Shown: positions 5,902 through 10,972 of the stretch, in pieces
Position numbering within the stretch: the first letter of the stretch is position 1
How the letters are laid out: each line of letters starts with the position of its first letter
NCBI GenBank assembly: GCA_002495025.1
Contig: DADP01000033.1
Coordinates: 735 to 11,706 of the forward strand
From: Desulfurococcaceae archaeon UBA285
Lineage (GTDB): Archaea > Thermoproteota > Thermoprotei_A > Sulfolobales > Desulfurococcaceae
Length of the DNA stretch: 10,972 bases
Direction of reading: 5' to 3'
Program-made: the position numbers and the translations under genes
Notes under the pieces: model-generated
What the model was told of the DNA's origin: nothing
The model's database searches: none
What the model saw: only the letters and a program-made list of their open reading frames with translations

Positions 5902-6237
5902 CTACCACCCCGATACAAGTGCAATTATAACTATTAATGCGAGTACAACCAGGCCGATTAGGTACCAAGTAGAGGTTCTACTAGTCCACTCTTCAACTAG
6001 CATGAGTCTACCAAGGGCCCTCTTATAAATATCCTTGAATACCTTTGTAACTGGTATTCTCGCTGGTTCTTCAACAATAAATCCACCCATAACAATAAGA
6101 CTTGATACCTCATCTCTTTCAACTGGTGTTTTAGACGCTACATACTTCTGGAACATCCAGTAAAAAACAAAGTATATTATTAGCCCTGTAGTAATCGAGG
6201 TCAATGTATAGATTAATGTAAATTCATATACATCCAT
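5902..6237 (-). CDS. Small two-helix membrane protein, MbhI-like lateral-helix subunit
   Basis: A 111-aa protein. A hydrophobic helix (about 8-30) is followed by a charged, largely amphipathic middle (about 32-87, containing FKDIYKRALGRLMLVEEW) and a second hydrophobic helix (about 90-109). This is the layout of MbhI, the Pyrococcus Mbh subunit that carries the long lateral helix linking the antiporter and NuoH-type subunits, and of the detached C-terminal end of NuoL-type proteins. I assign it by topology and position (just before the NuoH-like gene), not by a signature motif, so other small accessory subunits are possible. The start is supported by AGGTGATC (6243-6250), 5 nt before the ATG. 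It lies 11 nt after the MrpE stop. Confidence 0.7.
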   Translation of the reverse strand: MDVYEFTLIYTLTSITTGLIIYFVFYWMFQKYVASKTPVERDEVSSLIVMGGFIVEEPARIPVTKVFKDIYKRALGRLMLVEEWTSRTSTWYLIGLVVLALIVIIALVSGW

Positions 6238-6248
6238 ACCATGATCAC

Positions 6249-6758
6249 CTATTCAAATATCTTGTAAGCATAGTTTTCAAACTCCTCTGAAACACTCTTT
6301 CTAGCTTCTTGGTCTTCAACGCTAGTAGCATCTATCCAGTGTACGTATAGATACTTTCTCTTCTCGTCGACATCTATTACTACCGTACCAGGGGTATTGG
6401 TTATAGAGTTAGATATTAATAGTATTGAGTAGTCGCTTGTTACACTATATGGTATTCTCACTATTGCAGGATTGTATTTAGCACTAGGCATCAATATTAG
6501 TTTTAATACACTCCAGTGTGCTTTAGCCTCGATTATAGTGAAGTATTTAACTAGATAGTATATTGCTGTAATAAACCGTCTCGGCGACATCTTACTTGGA
6601 TTTAGAATTAAGTCTGGTGCCAGTACTAGTGAAACACCTACTCCTACTAGTAGTGCAATAGTAATCTCTACTAGTCCATATGAGCCAGTATAGACGAGAT
6701 ATACAACTGCAAGTATTATAGTGAAAACCACTATTGATACAGAGTAACCCCTATTCAT
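6249..6758 (-). CDS. mrpE: MrpE/MnhE-like antiporter subunit
   Basis: Accessory subunit (169 aa) of the Mrp-type cation/proton antiporter module. Two to three hydrophobic segments (about 8-50, and a weaker one near 62-78) are followed by the conserved soluble part: RIPYSVTSDY (101-110), LLISNSITNTPGT (113-125), VVIDV and YVHWID (138-143). These match the MrpE pattern of a surface loop with NSITxTPGT and a C-terminal VHW. ATG 6758 is chosen over GTG 6764 because GAGGTGA then sits 6 nt upstream, whereas it would touch the GTG directly. The first codons overlap the MrpC stop by 8 nt. MrpE usually opens the Mbh/Mbx operons of Thermococcales (MbhA/MbxA); here it comes late, after MrpC. Confidence 0.88.
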   Translation of the reverse strand: MNRGYSVSIVVFTIILAVVYLVYTGSYGLVEITIALLVGVGVSLVLAPDLILNPSKMSPRRFITAIYYLVKYFTIIEAKAHWSVLKLILMPSAKYNPAIVRIPYSVTSDYSILLISNSITNTPGTVVIDVDEKRKYLYVHWIDATSVEDQEARKSVSEEFENYAYKIFE

Positions 6759-7161
6759 CTCCACTCACCTCTCTAATCTTGGTTGTAATGAGAGTACCGT
6801 ATTCACGTGCTATTCTAAGAGATACAATTGCTAGTAGTAGGAATACAGCTAGACCTATAACAATCGCTGTAACTATAAATACTTGGGGTATAGGGTCTAC
6901 TGTTGAACCTATAAATCTCTGTATATCTGTTTTAGAGGAGAATACTGGGTTTTCCAGGCTTCCACCTGGAATTACTGGCGGATTAGTGGAGTTCAATGTA
7001 TATCCAAGATATACTAGTAGTACGTATACGGCGTCTCCAAGTATTGTAAATAAAGCCATCTTCTTAACTAAGTGTGGTCTTACTGCTATTCCGTAAATTG
7101 AAAACCCTATTGTTAATAATATAGTAAAACCTATATAGTACCATAACAACTCTTCTATCAC
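6751..7161 (-). CDS. mrpC: MrpC/MnhC-like (NuoK-related) subunit
   Basis: A 136-aa membrane protein with three hydrophobic helices (about 8-28, 34-56, 93-117). Related to NuoK of complex I and to MbhG/MbxG; it forms part of the ion path next to the antiporter subunit. The diagnostic C-terminal segment is VDPIPQVFIVTAIVIGLA (88-105), the MrpC/NuoK pattern DPxxQAxxLTAIVI with V in place of A. The loop between helices two and three is extended (about 57-90, rich in Pro, Asn and Ser), as in MnhC. The GTG start shares GTGA with the stop of the preceding gene (4-nt overlap), a sign of coupled translation. Assignment is firm; which ion it moves cannot be told from sequence. Confidence 0.88.
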   Translation of the reverse strand: MIEELLWYYIGFTILLTIGFSIYGIAVRPHLVKKMALFTILGDAVYVLLVYLGYTLNSTNPPVIPGGSLENPVFSSKTDIQRFIGSTVDPIPQVFIVTAIVIGLAVFLLLAIVSLRIAREYGTLITTKIREVSGDE

Positions 7162-7943
7162 TCTCCACCACCTCTCTTCTCGAATTCTCTTGTTAGATAG
7201 TAGAATGCAAGAGTAAACCCTGTTAAAACAGCAATGAATTCAAGTATATTCAACAACATAATTGTTCCAGAGACGAGAATTGTAGATATAGGTGTTTGCA
7301 GATATGCTGGATAATTGAAAAACGAGTCTGGTTTAGCCTGGTTTTGAAATAGATATGCATTTATATTGGTTGTATACGAGTATACTACTGGTATTAGACC
7401 AGCCAGGGCAATTAGTGTTACTCCTAGACCTCTAAGTAGGAGTAGTTTTCTATCTGTAAATCCTCTACTTCTAATCCAATCACTTGTATATGCAAGCATT
7501 AATAGTAGTGGTGCTATAACGAATACTGCTCCTCCCTGGAAGCCACCGCCTGGTGTTATATGGCCGTGTAGCGCAATTGATATGCTTACTACTACTATAA
7601 TGGGAGCTAGTATTCTCGTCACTAATCTAACAATAATTGTTAGTGAACGGCGTTCTCCAATAATGTCTTCAAGCTTTGATGCTATAGCTAACGTAGCTAT
7701 TATTGCAAAGAACAGCACGCTTGTCTCGAAGTATGTGTCAAATCCTCTTTGATCCCATATAACAGCTGTTACAACTTCAAACGCCATTGAGGTGTAAATA
7801 GAAGACGCGTCTGGTATGTATTCTAGGTATTTCTCTGCAAGTGTAGTTAGCGATCTCTCTACACTCAACAAGCCCGAGTTGTATAATAGTATGAATAATC
7901 CAAGACCTATTACTATGGGTATAACTACTTCAAGCTTCTTCAT
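7158..7943 (-). CDS. mrpB: MbhE-MbhF fusion: MrpB/MnhB-like subunit
   Basis: A 261-aa membrane protein joining two pieces that are separate (MbhE and MbhF) in the Pyrococcus hydrogenase. Residues 55-85 carry the MbhE-type signature VIWDQRGFDTYFETSVLFF, found in the C-terminal region of large MrpA proteins. Residues 100-255 are the MnhB domain, with LAPIIVVVSISIALHGHITP and the glycine loop HGHITPGGGFQGG (126-138), which is diagnostic. About six hydrophobic segments are visible. ATG 7943 is preferred to GTG 7952: GGGTGAG is then 4 nt upstream, and the GTG is itself part of that site. The stop overlaps the MrpC start by 4 nt, and the start lies inside the end of the small DUF4040 gene. It completes the MrpB side of the antiporter-like module. 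Confidence 0.87.
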   Translation of the reverse strand: MKKLEVVIPIVIGLGLFILLYNSGLLSVERSLTTLAEKYLEYIPDASSIYTSMAFEVVTAVIWDQRGFDTYFETSVLFFAIIATLAIASKLEDIIGERRSLTIIVRLVTRILAPIIVVVSISIALHGHITPGGGFQGGAVFVIAPLLLMLAYTSDWIRSRGFTDRKLLLLRGLGVTLIALAGLIPVVYSYTTNINAYLFQNQAKPDSFFNYPAYLQTPISTILVSGTIMLLNILEFIAVLTGFTLAFYYLTREFEKRGGGE

Positions 7944-8175
7944 ATCTCTCACCCTTTGTCAACACGTAGAGTAATACAACAGTGTTTAATCCAAGACCTA
8001 TTCCAACATATGCTATTAGCAAGTCAGGAGCGAGAAACACTTGGAGTAGTAGAGCGTAGAATACAGATTCTACTCCAGCTAATACTACGGCTTTAGCAAC
8101 GTCTTTCTCGTATAGTACTAGAATTGTTGATATTAGTGCTAGTGTTGCCGCTATAGATGAGAGTAATAGGATCAC
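7930..8175 (-). CDS. DUF4040/MbhD-like small membrane subunit
   Basis: An 81-aa protein of three hydrophobic helices (about 2-21, 29-50, 53-73). The stretch VLAGVESVFYALLLQVFLAP (31-50) followed by DLLIAYVGIGLG matches the DUF4040 pattern AxVExFFYAxxxQxxxAPDVAL, found in MbhD and near the C-terminus of MrpA. The protein is short but complete for this domain. The GTG start overlaps the MrpG stop by 4 nt (GTGA), and its end overlaps the next gene by 14 nt. With the MbhE-F fusion that follows, it supplies the parts that bacterial MrpA carries as one chain. Confidence 0.83.
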   Translation of the reverse strand: MILLLSSIAATLALISTILVLYEKDVAKAVVLAGVESVFYALLLQVFLAPDLLIAYVGIGLGLNTVVLLYVLTKGERYEEA

Positions 8176-8546
8176 TCCATCTCACCCCTCTCCAAGTCCT
8201 CTCCCAGTCTATCTATGATAACACTTGGAGATTCCTCTCTCGACCTATATACTCCACGAGCAAGAATGTGCGAACCGGCTGGTGTAGCAAGCGCTATTAT
8301 TCCAGCCGCTATTATCGAAGTACCAGTGAAAACCAGTTTTAAATTGTAGTCTATGTCTAATCCAAGTACTATAAAGACTACTCCAATCAATGGATAAAGT
8401 CCTCCACCAATTGATCCAATTGTTGCAGCGTGTAGTCTAGTATAGAATTCTTTGAATTTAAAGAACCCGATGGTTGCAAGTATATCCATAACGCCGCCAA
8501 TAAAGACTAGTGCTACGCCTATATAGAATAATATCAAGTCTATCAC
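8172..8546 (-). CDS. mrpG: MrpG/MnhG-like subunit
   Basis: Small three-helix membrane protein (124 aa) of the Mrp module. Helix one (about 3-23) runs into the conserved segment GFFKFKEFYTRLHAATIGSIGG (27-48 in part), whose F/Y-x-R-L-H-A-A core is the MrpG hallmark. Two further helices follow, then the TPAGSHILARG turn (86-96), which matches the family's P-x-x-x-H-x-x-A-R-A pattern. The hydrophilic tail is acidic. The open frame extends upstream to 8603, but GTG 8546 is the better start: it overlaps the MrpF stop as GTGA, has GAGGTGG 5 nt upstream and gives the normal family length, while the longer version would add a polar stretch absent from MrpG. Its own stop overlaps the next GTG by 4 nt. 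Confidence 0.88.
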   Translation of the reverse strand: MIDLILFYIGVALVFIGGVMDILATIGFFKFKEFYTRLHAATIGSIGGGLYPLIGVVFIVLGLDIDYNLKLVFTGTSIIAAGIIALATPAGSHILARGVYRSREESPSVIIDRLGEDLERGEME

Positions 8547-8824
8547 TTCGACCACCTCTTCTCGAGGTATCTTGCTACTACTACATCTAGTAGAAATACC
8601 CAAGAAGCTAGTGGAATAACTCCTATTAAGAGAAAAGCCGACTTGTAGTAGAGAGCAACCAAAACCATTAAGACAACAAGGTCTACTACAAGCGCGTCAA
8701 TAGCTAATACCATACTGCCAAGTGTTTTAGAAGTAAAAACTCTTATTGAATATATTATCATGGCTATTGTAAACAAACTCATTAGTACTGGGAGGACTCC
8801 TAGTAGTGTTTCATAGGAAACCAT
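8543..8824 (-). CDS. mrpF: MrpF/MnhF-like subunit
   Basis: A 93-aa protein with three hydrophobic helices (about 8-29, 37-59, 63-82) and a basic C-terminus, the size and layout of MrpF (MbhB/MbxB). The family mark is AIDALVVDLVVLMVLVALYY (41-60), with acidic residues D43 and D48 buried in helix two, followed by KSAFLLIGVIPLASWVFLLD (61-80). The ATG overlaps the stop of the upstream ferredoxin-type gene by one base (TAATG), with GGGGGGAG just before it. It opens the Mrp block of the operon, directly after the electron-transfer genes. Confidence 0.88.
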   Translation of the reverse strand: MVSYETLLGVLPVLMSLFTIAMIIYSIRVFTSKTLGSMVLAIDALVVDLVVLMVLVALYYKSAFLLIGVIPLASWVFLLDVVVARYLEKRWSK

Positions 8825-9297
8825 TACTCCCCCCTCTTGAGAGGTACTTCGCCTAGTTTAACAGGAGTAATTCCCACTACAAAATCCTCTTTGGTTACTG
8901 TTACCTCGCCTTCTATCCTGCATAGTTCTAGTGGGCTTTTTAGAGTAGTGTTTTTATCTATTGTAAACAATTCGTAGCCAGTTCTAGTAGTCATTGAGAG
9001 CGCTCCCACTGGACAGTACTCTACGCACAGCGCGCAAAAAGTGCATTTTGAATGATCGATTCTCGGAAACCTCTTTCTAGGGTTTTGCGGGTAGTTTCCT
9101 TCTACTTGAACCATATCTATACATGCTGCTGGACAGACTTGTTGACACATTGAACAACCAGTACACTTATTCATGTCTAATATGTGTGCTCCTCTAATCT
9201 TCTCTGTTTTAAATGGTTTTACCTTTCTGGGGACTAGTCTTGTATATGGTGTTGTAAACAGGTATTTGAGTGATTTAATAAGTGTTTGTGTAGCCAT
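8824..9297 (-). CDS. nuoI: NuoI-like 2x[4Fe-4S] electron-transfer subunit
   Basis: Polyferredoxin subunit (157 aa; MbxN/MbhN type) that takes electrons, probably from reduced ferredoxin, and passes them towards the NuoB/NuoD-like core. Two complete [4Fe-4S] sites are present: C45, C48, C51, C55 (CTGCSMCQQVCP) and C85, C88, C91, C95 (CTFCALCVEYCP). The final Cys of each run belongs to the opposite cluster, as usual in 8Fe ferredoxins. The basic N-terminus (about 1-35) may contact the NuoH-like subunit, and the acidic C-terminus is about 50 residues long. There are no membrane helices, so it lies in the cytoplasmic arm. AGGTGAG precedes the ATG by about 6 nt and covers the stop of the NuoD-like gene. 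Confidence 0.93.
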   Translation of the reverse strand: MATQTLIKSLKYLFTTPYTRLVPRKVKPFKTEKIRGAHILDMNKCTGCSMCQQVCPAACIDMVQVEGNYPQNPRKRFPRIDHSKCTFCALCVEYCPVGALSMTTRTGYELFTIDKNTTLKSPLELCRIEGEVTVTKEDFVVGITPVKLGEVPLKRGE

Positions 9298-9303
9298 TGA
9301 TTC

Positions 9304-10407
9304 TCACCTATCTAGGTCTGGTGGGCATGGGTCTAGTGAAGCAAGTAGAACGGGGAAGTCTGCTATTGTAATCTCCTCTTTTGACAGTATATAGTCGACA
9401 ACTGTTGTTAATAGCGGCATAGACATACTTCTCAATCTAACTCTATAGGGTTTTCTACCGCCTTGGCTTATAATGTGGATCACGTATTCTCCTCTCGCTG
9501 ATTCTACACGTGCAACTCCTTCTCCAGGTGGAATGGTTAGTCCAATTTTAATTCTCAGTGGCTCGTCGAGTTTTACTTCTTCTAGTGCTTGGCGTATAAT
9601 CGATATTGACTGGTAGATCTCTTTGAATCTAACTACGCTTCTATCATACGCATCTCCAATGGATCCCGTGGGAACTTCGAATTTTACTTTGTCGTAGTTG
9701 AGGTATGGAGCATTTACTCTTAAATCATATTTGTAGCCAGTTGCTCTCAACACGGGGCCTGTCACGCCGAGCATTAATGCTTCTTCACTTGTTAGTTTTC
9801 CAAGGTTTCTTGTTCTCGCTTTGAATACACTGTTTTTCAATAGTGCTTCTTCAACGTCTCTTGCTTTTTCCTCTACGAAGTCTAAGACTTTTAATGTGTG
9901 TTCTTTGAAGTCTGCTGGTAGCTTGTATCTTATTCCACCAGGTACACTTAGATTGTGGTATACTCTGTGTCCTGCTATTCTACCAAACCACTTGAGGATT
10001 TCTTCTCTGGCTGTTACAGCCCAGTATGCTGGTGTTCTCAATCCAATACTTCCACCAATAAAGTGGCTCCAGAACAAGTGTGATGCTATTCTACCCATTT
10101 CAGCCTGGATCATTCTAATCCATTTAGCGTTTTCAGGTATGTTGGCGTTAACTATGTCTTCAACCGCCATTGCATATGCTATTTCAAGGTGGTCTGGGTC
10201 TTCAACACAAAATCTATAACTAAGTGTTACATTCATCTCCCATGTACGGTTCTCCATCATTTTCTCGAATCCACGGTGTAGAAAACCAGGTATTACCTCG
10301 GCTTTAACTACTCTATCTCCATCTAACCATAGTTTAAACGCTATATTACCTGGTACACCGGGGTGTTGTGGTCCAAAATAAACTATTTGAGTATTTCTAC
10401 CTTCCAT
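9304..10407 (-). CDS. nuoD: NuoD-like / [NiFe]-hydrogenase large-subunit homologue lacking two ligand cysteines
   Basis: Catalytic-core subunit (367 aa; MbxL/MbhL/NuoD family). The N-terminal FGPQHPGVPGN (11-21) and GFLHRGFEK (41-49) are family marks, and the rest follows NuoD to the end. In [NiFe] hydrogenases the metal is held by RxCGxC near the N-terminus and DPCxxC at the C-terminus. Here the matching sites read R65-F-C67-V-E-D70 and D359-P-C361-P-P-D364. The first Cys of each pair is kept and the second is Asp, so a NiFe centre is unlikely. The chain ends three residues later, with no tail for a maturation protease. This fits the Mbx/Mbs sulfur-reductase branch better than a hydrogenase. 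ATG 10407 is preferred over ATG 10422 because GGTGG then lies about 6 nt upstream; it overlaps the NuoC-like stop by 11 nt. Confidence 0.9.
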   Translation of the reverse strand: MEGRNTQIVYFGPQHPGVPGNIAFKLWLDGDRVVKAEVIPGFLHRGFEKMMENRTWEMNVTLSYRFCVEDPDHLEIAYAMAVEDIVNANIPENAKWIRMIQAEMGRIASHLFWSHFIGGSIGLRTPAYWAVTAREEILKWFGRIAGHRVYHNLSVPGGIRYKLPADFKEHTLKVLDFVEEKARDVEEALLKNSVFKARTRNLGKLTSEEALMLGVTGPVLRATGYKYDLRVNAPYLNYDKVKFEVPTGSIGDAYDRSVVRFKEIYQSISIIRQALEEVKLDEPLRIKIGLTIPPGEGVARVESARGEYVIHIISQGGRKPYRVRLRSMSMPLLTTVVDYILSKEEITIADFPVLLASLDPCPPDLDR

Positions 10408-10972
10408 ACTTGTATCCACCATATACGTGTTTTACAACGAATTCAACTGTATCTACGTCTTTTCTAAGGGGTGGAGGGCCCTCCCAGTTGCCGTCGAGGA
10501 TCCATTTTCTGAGAGATGGATGTCCTTTGAATTCAATACCCATCATTTCCCATACTTCTTTCTCAATGTAGAGCGCTAGTGGGTATATGTCGTGTATGCT
10601 GTCTATTACAGGGTTTGTTCTCGGTACATATGTTTTAATCCACTTCTGCTCGCTGGTTGACGGGTTTTCAAAGATGTAGTATATTTCTATTACGCCTTTA
10701 TCTGGGTAGTCAACAGGGTTGATGTTTACTAGTAGTTTATACCCTTGATCTTTTAGTTCTTGTACTACTCTCCTTAAGTCGTTGTTTTCAATACTTATTT
10801 TACATATTTTGTGTTTTTCATTGTATTCATAGCATTCTGGATAAGATGGTGTAAATTGATAGTTTACTTGTTGCTGGCTCTTTTTTAATTTCTCAATGTA
10901 TTCCTCTAGGAGTTTTCTCTCGAGTTCTTCATACTTCTTTATTTTCTCAAATGCATCTGGTTTAATTCTAGA
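10397..10972 (-). CDS. nuoC: NuoC-like 30-kDa subunit, 5' end outside window
   Basis: C-terminal 191 residues of a NuoC-like protein (MbxK/MbhK type), in frame to the window edge without a start codon. The C-terminal hallmark is plain: DSIHDIYPLALYIEKEVWEM (fragment residues 124-143), then MGIEFKGHPSLRKWILDGNW (144-163) and EGPPPLRKD, matching the family pattern ERExxDMxGIxFxGHPxLRRxLLPxxWxGxPLRKD. A preceding alpha/beta domain (about 55-120) and a highly charged, coiled-coil-like start (residues 1-31) are visible. This subunit supports the NuoD-like core in the cytoplasmic arm. The stop lies inside the next gene (11-nt overlap). The NuoB-like subunit that normally sits beside it is not in the window, so it should lie upstream; a NuoB-NuoC fusion cannot be excluded. 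Confidence 0.92.
   Translation of the reverse strand, partial: SRIKPDAFEKIKKYEELERKLLEEYIEKLKKSQQQVNYQFTPSYPECYEYNEKHKICKISIENNDLRRVVQELKDQGYKLLVNINPVDYPDKGVIEIYYIFENPSTSEQKWIKTYVPRTNPVIDSIHDIYPLALYIEKEVWEMMGIEFKGHPSLRKWILDGNWEGPPPLRKDVDTVEFVVKHVYGGYKYGR

Noticed and set aside
8547..8603. Upstream extension of MrpG to an ATG at 8603
   Set aside because: It would overlap MrpF by 61 nt and add a polar, Cys/Ser-rich head absent from MrpG; GTG 8546 has a ribosome site and the GTGA overlap seen at other junctions of the operon.
9304..10407. Annotation as a working [NiFe] hydrogenase or as NADH:quinone oxidoreductase
   Set aside because: Both CxxC ligand pairs are CxxD, there is no maturation tail, no NuoE/F/G-type NADH module is present, and the Mrp block marks the Mbx/Mbs/Mbh class.

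Overview
The window looks like part of a chromosome of a low-to-moderate GC, anaerobic hyperthermophilic crenarchaeon, most likely Desulfurococcales (Staphylothermus- or Ignisphaera-like; the genus is a guess). The reasons are dense coding, TATA-type promoters with very short leaders, GGTGA/GGTGG ribosome sites, frequent TTG and GTG starts, heavy CTA/ATA/AGA codon use, an Agl24-type glycosyltransferase, a bare SufC-SufB pair, and a complex I-related membrane complex of the archaeal Mbx/Mbs/Mbh type. No tRNA, rRNA, CRISPR array or insertion sequence was seen.

Left part (1-1877). A truncated secreted surface protein reads leftward from 613. It faces, across a 168-bp regulatory region, a rightward pair of overlapping genes (782-1369 and 1356-1877). 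Both encode ribbon-helix-helix (RHH) type DNA-binding proteins and, by eye, they are tandem paralogues. Between the divergent genes lie three copies of the perfect or near-perfect palindrome GTGTATACAC, spaced 11 and 10 bp apart. This is the most operator-like element in the window and the best candidate for an undescribed regulatory module.

Middle (1878-4921). sufC and sufB overlap by one base and form a minimal Fe-S cluster assembly scaffold/ATPase, with a promoter in front of sufC. They are followed by a separately promoted glycosyltransferase with an Alg14-like N-terminal half and an Alg13-like C-terminal half, probably making the second sugar linkage of the dolichol-linked N-glycan.

Right part (4930-10972, all leftward). 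One tightly coupled operon encodes, in transcription order, NuoC-like (5' end outside the window), NuoD-like large subunit, NuoI-like ferredoxin, MrpF, MrpG, a small DUF4040/MbhD-like protein, a MbhE-MnhB fusion, MrpC, MrpE, a small two-helix protein resembling MbhI, and NuoH-like. The large subunit has lost one cysteine from each [NiFe] ligand pair (CxxD in both places), so the complex is probably not a hydrogenase. It is better read as an Mbx/Mbs-type ferredoxin-dependent sulfur (polysulfide) reductase that pumps ions through its Mrp module. A NuoB-like subunit and the large MrpD/NuoL-type antiporter subunits are absent here and would be expected upstream, beyond 10972. The operon and the glycosyltransferase gene converge with only 8 bp between them.
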